Positions 47,286 to 56,129 of a stretch of DNA of 64,000 nucleotides are shown here, one piece after another; the stretch's first letter is position 1, and each line of letters starts with the position of its first letter. The DNA lies in contig NZ_SEWF01000003.1 of assembly GCF_004168285.1 (NCBI RefSeq), forward strand, positions 1 through 64,000. Direction: 5' to 3'. Position numbers and translations under genes: made by a program. Origin of the DNA: Emticicia agri (GTDB lineage: Bacteria; Bacteroidota; Bacteroidia; Cytophagales; Spirosomataceae). Below the pieces are notes generated by a model. The model was not told the origin of the DNA. It searched no databases and worked only from the letters and a program-made list of their open reading frames with translations.

Positions 47286-48313
47286 AAATCTTATTGAAAG
47301 CCATTGTAGGAAGTCAGGCATACGGAACGAATACAGCTAATTCGGATATTGATTATAAAGGAGTATATGCGCAACCAGTAGAGGATTTGATTGGATTTAA
47401 TTATAAAGAGCAGATTGAAGTCTCGAAAGACGAATGTTATTTCGAGGTACGACGTTTTTTGCAATTGCTTCAATCTGCCAACCCCACCATGTTAGAGTTG
47501 TTGTATTTGCCACCAGAGTGTATTGTTGAGAAGCATCCTGCTTTTGATTTGATTATACAAAACCGTGATAAATTTTTAACGCAAAAGTGCTTACAATCTT
47601 TTGGTGGATATGCCATTGCCCAGATTAGTAAAGCTAAGGGGCTGGAAAAGAAAATGAACTGGGAACAGACCAAAATAACACGCAAAACGCCTTTTGATTT
47701 TTGCTATGTTTATGAAGAAGGTAAAACCATGCCTTTGCTATACTTTCTGGAAAGAAACCATTGGTTGGCAGAGAAATGTGGTTTGGTAGCTTTGAAGCAC
47801 TTTAAGAATTGCTATGCCTTGTATTATGATAGCACAGGAGAGTTGGCATATAAAGGTATTGTGTCAGAAAAAGGGAATGATGTCAAACTGAGTTCTGTGC
47901 CGAAAGGAGAAAAGCCAGTGAGTATTATGTGTTTTAATCAGGAAGGGTATTCATCGCATTGTAAAGATTATGTGGAGTATGAAACGTGGCTGAAAAACAG
48001 GAATGTACAACGTTATGTGGATATAGCCAATCATCAGCAACAGATTGATGGCAAAAATCTTTTGCATTGTCGCCGATTATTGGACATGGCTATTGAAATA
48101 GCTACTCAGAAAACCATTCATGTAAGACGTCCAAATACAGAGGAGTTATTAAAAATCAGGCGAGGCGAAATCGACTTAAATGCCTTTATGCAAAGAGCAG
48201 AAGAAGAAATAGAAGAGCTGAAAGATTTGTTTGCAAAGAGCGACTTGCCGAAGGAAATTGATAATGTATTTGTGAATGATTTATTATTGGAGGTGAGAAG
48301 GGTGATACTGTAA
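47282..48313 (+). CDS. COG3541-type nucleotidyltransferase (pol-beta superfamily)
   Basis: 343 aa. The catalytic block GSQAYGTNTANSDIDYKG (residues 10-27) carries Ser11 and the metal-binding Asp22 and Asp24 of the MNT/pol-beta fold. QSANPTMLELLYLPPE is the next conserved segment of the COG3541 group. The C-terminal half is helical (RRLLDMAIEIATQ, RRGEIDLNAFMQRAEEEIEELKDL). Such proteins add a nucleotide to an RNA or a protein; relatives appear in RNA-repair clusters and in toxin-antitoxin modules. Translational coupling to the RNA ligase (ATGA overlap) says that it acts in the same process. Substrate unknown. Confidence 0.82.
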   Translation: MKILLKAIVGSQAYGTNTANSDIDYKGVYAQPVEDLIGFNYKEQIEVSKDECYFEVRRFLQLLQSANPTMLELLYLPPECIVEKHPAFDLIIQNRDKFLTQKCLQSFGGYAIAQISKAKGLEKKMNWEQTKITRKTPFDFCYVYEEGKTMPLLYFLERNHWLAEKCGLVALKHFKNCYALYYDSTGELAYKGIVSEKGNDVKLSSVPKGEKPVSIMCFNQEGYSSHCKDYVEYETWLKNRNVQRYVDIANHQQQIDGKNLLHCRRLLDMAIEIATQKTIHVRRPNTEELLKIRRGEIDLNAFMQRAEEEIEELKDLFAKSDLPKEIDNVFVNDLLLEVRRVIL

Positions 48314-48338
48314 ATGAATAATTGAACCTTTTAAACAA

Positions 48339-48833
48339 ATGATAAGATTTATATTTGACTCTTTTGGTAGCTCACATCAAGATATATTTGTAAAAATAGA
48401 TGCAGGTATTGCAACGAATGAGCCTTACATAGCAGACTTTTATTTTGTTCCTGATTTTTTGGAATTTGAATCAGCAATTCAAGATGAGATAGAATGGAAG
48501 AAGGCATGTTTTAGGAAATTTTTAGAATACTTGATTGACCAGATAAGTTTAAATCTTGATAAAACATACTTAATATTTGATCTTTCAGACCAATATATAG
48601 GTGCTATTAAAATCGAAAAATTTACCAGAAATAAGACTGTCTGCTACAAGACTTCTGCAGTTTATAGTGATAAATATTATGGGTGGAATATGAATTACAA
48701 GATTCAGCAGTCTGAATTTATGGATAGTGATTGGAGGCAAAATAGCACTATTATTTGGGAGATAACCAAAGATAATTTATTAAAAGGTATTAAATGGAGT
48801 ATTGAAAATTTAAGTATTAAAACCCTGTTATAG
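48339..48833 (+). CDS. Small protein of unknown function in the RNA-repair cluster
   Basis: 164 aa, no signal peptide or membrane helix, acidic and rich in aromatic residues (DFYFVPDFLEFES, KYYGWNMNYK, DSDWRQNSTIIWEI). I do not recognise a family. It starts 25 bp after the nucleotidyltransferase stop, in the same direction, so it is probably the third gene of the operon. Base composition is visibly more AT-rich than its neighbours, which hints at a separate origin. The tight globular look and position after a possible effector would also fit an immunity-type protein, but that is only a guess. Confidence 0.6.
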   Translation: MIRFIFDSFGSSHQDIFVKIDAGIATNEPYIADFYFVPDFLEFESAIQDEIEWKKACFRKFLEYLIDQISLNLDKTYLIFDLSDQYIGAIKIEKFTRNKTVCYKTSAVYSDKYYGWNMNYKIQQSEFMDSDWRQNSTIIWEITKDNLLKGIKWSIENLSIKTLL

Positions 48834-48863
48834 AATAGATTAAATAATCTTTAGTTTTAAAAA

Positions 48864-49769
48864 ATGAATAAAACAGAGACCATCAGAGATTTTTATCAGA
48901 TCAAGGTAAATAGCATACCGGATAATTTAGATAAAGAAATAGGACATTTCAATGTATTTAAGTTAGAAGATTTTTTGCCTCAATATAGCAGGGAGATTCC
49001 CTATAGCCGTAAAGACTTTTTTAAAATCAGTCTTATTATCGGTAAAAACAGGGCGAATTATGCTGATAAAACAATTGAAATTGATAAGCAGGCTATATTA
49101 TTTGCAAACCCGCAGATTCCTTATAACTGGGAATATCTGGGAGAAGAGCAATCAGGATATTTTTGTGTTTTTACCGAAGCCTTTTTTAATCAGTTCGGGA
49201 AGATTAAAGACTATCCGGTTTTTAAGCCAGGAGGTAATCCTATCTATTTTTTAAGTGATGAGGATTTAGTTAGGGTTAAAGGAATCTTCTTACGAATAAT
49301 GGATGAGATTAAGACCGATTATCTATATAAGTATGACTTAATCAGGGCGCTTGTCATAGAGTTGATTCATACTGCCCAGAAAATGCAACCTGCAACTGTG
49401 GTGCAATCGAACCACAATGCGCATACTCGTATTTCGGCGATTTTTCTGGAGTTACTGGAAAGACAATTTCCGATTGAATCCTTACAACAGCAGGTTAATT
49501 TCCGTGCGCCTGTCGATTATGCCAATCAACTGTCATTACATGTAAATTACCTGAACAGAGTTATTAAAGAGACTACAGGCAAAACTACTTCCCAAGTAAT
49601 AGGTGAGCGCATTGCACAGGAAGCAAAGACCTTGCTAAAGCATAGTGATTGGAATATTGCAGAAATTGGATATAGTCTTGGATTTGAAGAACCCCCTCAT
49701 TTTATCAATTTTTTCAAAAAGTACACTCAGATTTCGCCTAAATCTTTTCGTGCAGCACAGGTAGTTTGA
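48864..49769 (+). CDS. AraC-family transcriptional regulator
   Basis: 301 aa. N-terminal cupin-like sensor part (DKQAILFANPQIPYNWEYLGEEQSGYFCVFTE) and a C-terminal double helix-turn-helix (VNYLNRVIKETTGKTTSQVIGERI ... DWNIAEIGYSLGFEEPPHFINFFKKYTQISPKSFR). It is followed by a short-chain dehydrogenase gene, 93 bp away, a very common pairing in which the regulator controls the enzyme. It has no evident link to the RNA-repair genes on either side and may be a later insertion between them. Confidence 0.9.
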   Translation: MNKTETIRDFYQIKVNSIPDNLDKEIGHFNVFKLEDFLPQYSREIPYSRKDFFKISLIIGKNRANYADKTIEIDKQAILFANPQIPYNWEYLGEEQSGYFCVFTEAFFNQFGKIKDYPVFKPGGNPIYFLSDEDLVRVKGIFLRIMDEIKTDYLYKYDLIRALVIELIHTAQKMQPATVVQSNHNAHTRISAIFLELLERQFPIESLQQQVNFRAPVDYANQLSLHVNYLNRVIKETTGKTTSQVIGERIAQEAKTLLKHSDWNIAEIGYSLGFEEPPHFINFFKKYTQISPKSFRAAQVV

Positions 49770-49862
49770 TTTTCGCAATTATGGGTTTGTTTGTTGTAAT
49801 AATTGAGACCTGCCTCAAGCCTAATTTTGTGTCATCAATTAATTTAAAAATTAAATAAAAAA

Positions 49863-50702
49863 ATGGACACAAAGAAAGTTTGGTTTGTAACAGGCTCTTC
49901 AAAAGGTTTGGGGCTTGAATTGATAAAAAAATTGTTAAATGAAGGGTATAAGGTAGCAGCTACTTCAAGAAACATCAGTGAATTAAAGGAAGAAATTGGG
50001 GAAAATATTCCAGATTTCTTGCCACTACAAGTGGATTTGGTAAATGAAGAAAGTGTAGTTAAAGCCGTCACTGAAACTATTAACACGTTTGGCGAAATAC
50101 ATGTTGTTGTAAACAACGCAGGATATGGACAATTAGGAACTCTGGAAGAATTGAGTGATGAAGAAGCTCGGAAAAACTTTGATATTAATGTTTTTGGTTC
50201 TTTGAATGTTATTCGTCTCATTATGCCTCACTTTAGGGAAAAGAGATCTGGGCATATCTTTAATATTTCCTCAATTGGTGGTTTTACTGGTGGTTTTCCC
50301 GGATGGGGTATTTATTGCGCAACAAAGTTTGCCGTGGCAGGTTTTACAGAGGCATTGGCAGTTGAGGCAAAATCTCTTGGCATCACGGCAACAATTGTCT
50401 ATCCGGGTTATTTTCGTACCAACTTTCTTTTGAAAGGTTCTTTATGTTTGCCACAAAAGCCTATCGCAGCCTATAAAGAGGCAAGAGAATTAGAGGCATT
50501 ACACGAAAATCAAATAGTAGGTAATCAACCGGGCGACCCAGAAAAAGCAGCAAGTGTACTCATAGAAGTCTCAAAAAATGATAATCCTCCATTACATTTA
50601 TTCTTGGGCAAGGATGCTTACGGTATGGCCAAAGCAAAATTAGAAATGATTCACAATGAATTAAATATAAACGAAGTGTTGGGTACTTCAACTGATTTTT
50701 AG
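49863..50702 (+). CDS. Short-chain dehydrogenase/reductase
   Basis: 279 aa. Rossmann motif TGSSKGLG near the N-terminus, NNAGYG, the catalytic serine in ISSIGG and the YCATK pair (Y and K four residues apart). The order and length are those of classical SDR enzymes, with a longer C-terminal tail (VGNQPGDPEKAASVLIEVSKND) as in the DhrS-like group. Cytoplasmic, NADP or NAD dependent, substrate unknown. Probably regulated by the AraC protein upstream. Confidence 0.9.
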   Translation: MDTKKVWFVTGSSKGLGLELIKKLLNEGYKVAATSRNISELKEEIGENIPDFLPLQVDLVNEESVVKAVTETINTFGEIHVVVNNAGYGQLGTLEELSDEEARKNFDINVFGSLNVIRLIMPHFREKRSGHIFNISSIGGFTGGFPGWGIYCATKFAVAGFTEALAVEAKSLGITATIVYPGYFRTNFLLKGSLCLPQKPIAAYKEARELEALHENQIVGNQPGDPEKAASVLIEVSKNDNPPLHLFLGKDAYGMAKAKLEMIHNELNINEVLGTSTDF

Positions 50703-50735
50703 CCATATTCTTAGATTAGAAATAGCATAATTATG

Positions 50736-50779
50736 ACGGCTAAATGAAGTTTATCGACTGGTATATTTCTTTTAGCCGT
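50736..50779 (+). terminator. Possible hairpin after the SDR gene
   Basis: ACGGCTAAA (50736-50744) pairs with TTTAGCCGT (50771-50779) across 26 nt. There is no T run after it, so it may be a weak terminator or a regulatory structure ahead of the polynucleotide kinase gene. Confidence 0.35.
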
Positions 50780-50815
50780 TCTAAAGGTATCCAACGCTAA
50801 GAAAATACAAACAAA

Positions 50816-51697
50816 ATGAAAACTGTATTAATATTGCGTGGATTGCCGGCAAGTGGGAAGTCCACTTTTGCCCGAAATTTATTAGAGGAAAAAAGAGGCA
50901 TGTGGAAACGGCTGAATAAAGATGAGCTACGTGCTATGTTGGATAATTCGCATCATACCACATATAATGAGAAGTTTGTAGAAAAAGTACGGGATATAAT
51001 GCTGGTAGAAGCCTTGAAAGCCGGACATCATGTAGTGATTGATGATACTAATTTATCAGACCGTCCGGTAGAGCGCATTACGCAAGTAGTAGAAAAATAT
51101 AGAAAAGATACAGGCGAAGAGGTAAGAATTGAGATTAAAGAGATGATGACCTCATTAGAAGAGTCATTGGCAAGAGATGAAGTAAGAGAGAAAAAAGTAG
51201 GTAAGGAGGTGATTATGAAAATGTATAGACAACACGTATTGAAAGATGAGCGAGGGCCACATTATCAGGCTCAAGATGATACTTTGCCACCGGCGATTTT
51301 ATGTGATTTAGATGGTACACTGGCTATTTTACATGCCCGAAGCCCCTATGATGCTGAACGTTGCGAGACTGATTTGTTAAATAAGCCTGTGGCAGACATT
51401 GTTCAGACTTACTACCAGTTAGGTACAAAAGTGATTTTTATGTCTGGTAGAGAAGAAAAGGCCAGAAAGCAAACCATTAACTGGTTGGAATGTAATGGTA
51501 TTAATTATGATGCTTTATATATGCGAGCTACGGGAGATTCACGTAAGGATTCAGTAGTTAAAAAAGAACTCTATGAAACCCACGTGAAAGGTAAGTATTA
51601 TGTAAAATTTGTTTTAGACGACCGTAACCAAGTGGTTGACTTATGGCGTTTAGATTTAGGGCTACCGTGTCTGCAAGTAAACTATGGTGATTTTTAG
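50816..51697 (+). CDS. T4 PseT-like polynucleotide kinase / 3'-phosphatase
   Basis: 293 aa, the same two-domain order as T4 Pnkp (301 aa). The N-terminal kinase has Walker A GLPASGKST (9-17) and the DDTNLSD block (76-82). The C-terminal HAD phosphatase has CDLDGTLAI with Asp164 and Asp166, then MSGREEKARKQT and, at the end, VLDDRNQVVDLWR, close to the T4 sequence. It phosphorylates 5'-OH RNA ends and removes 3' or 2',3'-cyclic phosphates, giving the ends that an Rnl1 ligase joins. It is separated from the ligase operon by three genes but in the same direction. Confidence 0.92.
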   Translation: MKTVLILRGLPASGKSTFARNLLEEKRGMWKRLNKDELRAMLDNSHHTTYNEKFVEKVRDIMLVEALKAGHHVVIDDTNLSDRPVERITQVVEKYRKDTGEEVRIEIKEMMTSLEESLARDEVREKKVGKEVIMKMYRQHVLKDERGPHYQAQDDTLPPAILCDLDGTLAILHARSPYDAERCETDLLNKPVADIVQTYYQLGTKVIFMSGREEKARKQTINWLECNGINYDALYMRATGDSRKDSVVKKELYETHVKGKYYVKFVLDDRNQVVDLWRLDLGLPCLQVNYGDF

Positions 51698-51719
51698 TGA
51701 GGTAGTATTTACCTCACTA
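51695..51719. terminator. Hairpin covering both stops of convergent genes
   Basis: TAGTGAGGTA (51695-51704) pairs perfectly with 51710-51719 across a 5-nt loop. The stem includes the stop codon of the kinase/phosphatase gene and part of that of the aminopeptidase gene on the other strand. Confidence 0.55.
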
Positions 51720-53670
51720 CTAAAACTTTGGCTAACGAATACTTGCCAAAACCTATGCGAACAATATAATTGCCAACAGGTAGGTCATCTATTTTAATTG
51801 TTCTTTTATAACTGGCCGCACTCAGCTTTTCTTCCGGCAGTTCTTTTACTTTTCTGCCCGCTACATCAAAAACCGAAATCTGAGCGGAAGTATTCTGTTT
51901 TAAGGTAAAATCAATTAATACCTCACTGGTAGTTGGGTTAGGTGATATTTGCCAGTCTATCAATTGACTTACAGGTTCTTTTCCGGTAAGTGATATTTTT
52001 ACTTCAGTAGCCTCTTTCAGAACCTTGTTCTCAGGGTCAAAAACTACCTGATTTATAGTGCCCTTGATATTAGGAATTTCAATATCCTGCGTTGCCTTAT
52101 CAATAAAAACAGATGTAGTGGTTTCGCCCTGTGAAGTAATAATTTTTATGTCAACAGGCATTGAAAAATATTCAGGATTAGTATTTTTGGTTTGGGTAAC
52201 TTTAAGAGTTACAGTTGATGACCCATCTGCAGCTGTGGCAGTTGTCCATCCATAACTATATCTTGGATAACTCTCGCCATAAATCCATTCTTTGAAAAAA
52301 TAATCAAGATTCAGGCCTGTGGTTTGTTCGGCTACTTTCTGAAAATCCTCAGTAGTTGCAGAGTTATAGGCCACAGATGAAACAAGATAGTTCTGAAGGG
52401 TTTTAAAGAATTTTTCGTCGCCTACTATGCCTCGCAGCATGTGCAGTACAACGCTTCCTTTGGCATAACTACGGTTAAAACCAAAGATTTCGTTTTCGCT
52501 ATTAATGTTTTTTACAAAAAGACTACCTGCAGCTCTTCTGGCGAAAACCATATTGCTGTTCATCGTTGTATTGTAGGCATTTTTCCCTCCGACAGCTTCG
52601 GCATAAACAGCTTCACTAAAGGTAGCGAACCCTTCATTAAGCCAGATATGCTCCCAACTTTTGCAGGTGATTTTATCGCCAAACCATTGATGCGCCAATT
52701 CATGGGCTACAAGACTACTCTCAAAATTGCCCATCGAACTGCAAGTCTGGTGTTCCATGCCTCCACCAAAACCACATTGTGCATGCCCGTATTTTTCTTT
52801 AATAAATGGATATTGCCCGTATTTATCAGAGAAAAGTTTAAGCATAAACGGGGTTTGGTCTAACTGATTCCTTACGTTCGCAGAGAAGTTTTCGGGGTAA
52901 ATGTAGTGGGTTACCACCATAGAATCAGTCGCACTATACTTATAATAATTCTTATATTCGGTGTAGTTGGTAGCGGCAATTGAAATCAGATAATGTGCAA
53001 TCGGATAGTGGTTTTTCCATTGATAAGTTCTTGTACCATTAGTATTATCTAAGGTTTTTGTCAAAGTACCGTTAGATACTGACACAAATTCTTTGGGCAT
53101 TGTAACCCATACATCAGATGAGTCTGCTTTATCTGCCGGAGTGTCTTTGCATGGAAACCAGTCAGGTGCTCCATAAGGCTCGCTTAATGTCCATACAATT
53201 GGAGATGTGGCATGAGAGCCAAAAGTAAAACTGCCAAATGATGAAGCAACCGGATTGCCCTGATAATAGATAATCAGGGTAAGAACTTGATTTTGCGTAT
53301 AAGACTTGTCAAAAGTGATATTCACTTTGGCTGTCTCCTGGTTGTAAGTTAATTTTTTTGTACCCAACTTAATGGAGTCAACTTTCAGGGTATTTTTAAG
53401 GTCTAAAAAACAACCCGAAATAGTTGAATTTGCTTTAAGACTAATAGTAGCTTCGCCTTTCAGGTATCTTTGGGCATAAGAAATATCCAGATTTAATTTA
53501 TAATACCCTATGTCTATTTTATCATCGCCAGGATATGCCATTTCAGCATAACGGGCATTTCGGGCAAATGTGCTTTGTTTAGATAATGAACAACTCATGC
53601 CACCTTTTTCCTGCGCCAGCCCTGACAGAGGTAATACTAAAAATATAAAATACAAAAATGGATTTCTCAT
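51709..53670 (-). CDS. Secreted M1-family metallo-aminopeptidase with T9SS sorting domain
   Basis: 653 aa from the ATG at 53670, chosen because the signal peptide (MRNPFLYFIFLVLPLSGLAQ) begins there. The gluzincin site is HELAH (323-327) with the third zinc ligand Glu346, giving HEXXH-X18-E. The exopeptidase loop reads GGMEH instead of GAMEN. The C-terminal 80 residues (ISPNPTTSEVLIDF ... GNYIVRIGFGKYSLAKVLVV) form a type IX secretion domain. The protein would trim peptides at the surface. It starts 11 bp after a TonB receptor stop, so peptide digestion and import are probably linked. Confidence 0.9.
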   Translation of the reverse strand: MRNPFLYFIFLVLPLSGLAQEKGGMSCSLSKQSTFARNARYAEMAYPGDDKIDIGYYKLNLDISYAQRYLKGEATISLKANSTISGCFLDLKNTLKVDSIKLGTKKLTYNQETAKVNITFDKSYTQNQVLTLIIYYQGNPVASSFGSFTFGSHATSPIVWTLSEPYGAPDWFPCKDTPADKADSSDVWVTMPKEFVSVSNGTLTKTLDNTNGTRTYQWKNHYPIAHYLISIAATNYTEYKNYYKYSATDSMVVTHYIYPENFSANVRNQLDQTPFMLKLFSDKYGQYPFIKEKYGHAQCGFGGGMEHQTCSSMGNFESSLVAHELAHQWFGDKITCKSWEHIWLNEGFATFSEAVYAEAVGGKNAYNTTMNSNMVFARRAAGSLFVKNINSENEIFGFNRSYAKGSVVLHMLRGIVGDEKFFKTLQNYLVSSVAYNSATTEDFQKVAEQTTGLNLDYFFKEWIYGESYPRYSYGWTTATAADGSSTVTLKVTQTKNTNPEYFSMPVDIKIITSQGETTTSVFIDKATQDIEIPNIKGTINQVVFDPENKVLKEATEVKISLTGKEPVSQLIDWQISPNPTTSEVLIDFTLKQNTSAQISVFDVAGRKVKELPEEKLSAASYKRTIKIDDLPVGNYIVRIGFGKYSLAKVLVVR

Positions 53671-53681
53671 GTGTTTTGTTA

Positions 53682-56027
53682 TCAAAATTCCCAACGATAG
53701 CTAAGAATTGGAATTAAGCCTAATTGATATTGTTTAATGACTTTTTTCTGTAAAATATCATAATAACTATAAGCTGTATTTTTATAACCTGCAATATTCT
53801 GTATATCTAAAGCCAAAGTACGTGAATATCTTTCTTTTGATTTTTTGAGATAAATACGAAAATCAGGTCTGAAATAGTCGGGTTGTTTGACAGTAAATGC
53901 CTCAGTAACTTTATAAATAGCTCTGCCCGCCTGCTGAGATGCCTGTTCATCAATAGGTGTTTCATAGAAACCTCCTAACCAGATGATTCTGATGCTTGTT
54001 CCCAGTATCCGGTTTTTACTATATTCCCATTCTTTACCTGTTGTTAAATTAAAAATATGTTTACCGTTATAACGGGTATTTCTTTTTACACCATCGCCAC
54101 CTACATATGAAGAATTAAAATAAGTACCATTTACTAACGCATAAAACCCATTGGCCAGGTATTGCTGATACGTAATTTCTATACCATAATTCTGACCTGT
54201 ACCTTTGTTTTGTAATGGTTCATCTATAAAGCCTTCAACCAGATTTAAGGTAGAAAAACCTGGTTCAACTTTTTGCGTTACCAGTGGAGAAGCAGTAATA
54301 ACAGGTACATTAAATATTTTCTGGTAATATAATTCTGTCTTGAAATAAGAACCACGTTTGAAAAAATACTGGTGGCTTAACACATAATGATGTGCTTTAG
54401 TAAAGTCGAGCGCAATATTGGGGGTATTTTGTGCTAATGTGCTATAAGCAAAATAAACCTGTGGTAGCTGTAACTGACTGTGCAAACCATAAGCAAAACT
54501 AATTGATTGATTATTTGTAAGCTGATAACCCACAGAAACTCGGGGTTCAACTGACTGGGATTTGCTGACTGTATAATTGAGGTAATGTAAACCAATGTTT
54601 GCAGTTAGCTTGGAAACAGGTGTAAATTGCCAGTTAATATAGGGTTGAAGTACAAGACCTCGGCCTTCACCCTTAGCCGATTGTTCGCTTGCTACTGAAT
54701 AAATACCATCAGACTGATGGGTGATAAATGCACCTACTTTTAATAAATTTCTGGTGTTAATTTTATATCCAAGTGAACTGGTAAAAGAGATTCTACCTTT
54801 ATAAACGCTATCAGATTGGGTTAAATATCTTTGAAAATTACTTTTACTCAGGACATAACCTTTACGGACACTTTCTAAGCCAGAGCCTACGAGTGTAGTT
54901 CTCCATAGTAATTTATCTCCAATATTGATACTATGAGTGGCACCTAAGGCTCCCATTTTGTTGGTATAATTTATATCAAAACCATCTTTTTGTACTTCCC
55001 ATAGGGTTGTATCACGTTGTCCGGCAAAGTAATTACTGCTTAGTCCGGCCATACCAAATACTGTAAAAGTGCCCGATTTTTTAGAGGGCAACGATATATT
55101 GAACGACAAATCCTGAAAAGTAATGTCTTCTCCGCCAAAAGTTACTCCCAATAAGCCTAATAAACCTGTAAAAGAGTATCTGTAGTTGACCAGATAACTG
55201 CCATTTTTCTTTGAGTTGCTAAGAGGGCCTTCTGCTGCCAAATCAATACCTATCAAGCCTGCCTGAGCCGTAAACTCATGCCGCTGATTATTGCCCTTTC
55301 TTAAACGCATATCCATTACACCTGAAAGCGCATTGCCATATTCTGCCGGAAAAGCTCCTGTAAGAAAGTTCATGTTTCCTAATAACTGTGCTGATAGAAT
55401 ATTTACTCCTCCCGAATTCTGGGTGATTCGGTCACTGAAAGTACCGGCATTACTTAAATGGTTGGGGTTTACAATCTCTACTCCCTCTAAACGCCATTGC
55501 ATGCTGTTGGGCGAATTACCTCGGATAATCATGCCATTAGCCTGATCATTTGAATTCGCAACTCCCGCATAAGCTGATGCTAAACGGGCAGGGTCGAGAT
55601 AGGTACCGGGGTAGCGGAATATCTGCTCGGTTGTAATAGAATGAATACTTGTCAGTGAACCTGTAAGGTTATTAGATGGAGCCTTAACAATGGCTTCTCC
55701 TAATTGTTTGGTAGCTTCCTGCAGACGAATTTCGAGTACTACTTCTTTGCCTGACTCAACCAATATTTCTGAAATAACCTGGGTTTCAAAACCTATTGAA
55801 CTAATTTCAAGCTGATGACGACCAACCGGAACTTTTTCGAGCCGGAAGTATCCGTTATCGTCAGTCTGAGCTCCTTGAGTAGTATTTTTTAAAATAATAT
55901 TTGCTCCGGCAAGTGGTTTTTCGTTATTTGTATCAATGATTCTGCCGCGCACTGTCTGGGTAGTTTGTGCAGAGAGACTAACGTAAAAAAAGAATGTAAG
56001 TAGTGATAAGGTAAATTTTTTTAACAT
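53682..56027 (-). CDS. TonB-dependent receptor, operon partner of the aminopeptidase
   Basis: 781 aa. Signal peptide ending SLSAQTTQ (about residue 22), a carboxypeptidase regulatory-like domain (TVRGRIIDTNNEKPLAGANI, residues about 24-105), a plug (about 110-240, with IIRGNSPNSMQWRLEGVEIVNP and PAEYGNALSGVMDMRLR), then the barrel ending GLIPILSYRWEF. No STN domain is present. The adjacent aminopeptidase suggests that the receptor imports short peptides or a metal-peptide complex; this is inference. No sigma factor is adjacent. Confidence 0.88.
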   Translation of the reverse strand: MLKKFTLSLLTFFFYVSLSAQTTQTVRGRIIDTNNEKPLAGANIILKNTTQGAQTDDNGYFRLEKVPVGRHQLEISSIGFETQVISEILVESGKEVVLEIRLQEATKQLGEAIVKAPSNNLTGSLTSIHSITTEQIFRYPGTYLDPARLASAYAGVANSNDQANGMIIRGNSPNSMQWRLEGVEIVNPNHLSNAGTFSDRITQNSGGVNILSAQLLGNMNFLTGAFPAEYGNALSGVMDMRLRKGNNQRHEFTAQAGLIGIDLAAEGPLSNSKKNGSYLVNYRYSFTGLLGLLGVTFGGEDITFQDLSFNISLPSKKSGTFTVFGMAGLSSNYFAGQRDTTLWEVQKDGFDINYTNKMGALGATHSINIGDKLLWRTTLVGSGLESVRKGYVLSKSNFQRYLTQSDSVYKGRISFTSSLGYKINTRNLLKVGAFITHQSDGIYSVASEQSAKGEGRGLVLQPYINWQFTPVSKLTANIGLHYLNYTVSKSQSVEPRVSVGYQLTNNQSISFAYGLHSQLQLPQVYFAYSTLAQNTPNIALDFTKAHHYVLSHQYFFKRGSYFKTELYYQKIFNVPVITASPLVTQKVEPGFSTLNLVEGFIDEPLQNKGTGQNYGIEITYQQYLANGFYALVNGTYFNSSYVGGDGVKRNTRYNGKHIFNLTTGKEWEYSKNRILGTSIRIIWLGGFYETPIDEQASQQAGRAIYKVTEAFTVKQPDYFRPDFRIYLKKSKERYSRTLALDIQNIAGYKNTAYSYYDILQKKVIKQYQLGLIPILSYRWEF

Positions 56028-56129
56028 CTGCTTTGAGACTTGGGAATTTTCTGAATGACCTGAAATTATTCTTTAATATTAAACATTTTTGATTAGCAAA
56101 AGTTTATTAGTTTAGTTAAAACTACCTCT

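Noticed and set aside
48864-50702. AraC and SDR genes as members of the RNA-repair operon
   Set aside because: This pair is a common free-standing metabolic module, and nothing in it points to RNA. Position alone is not enough.
52441-52863. 140-aa plus-strand frame inside the aminopeptidase gene
   Set aside because: It crosses the HEXXH region of the real gene on the other strand and shows no family features.
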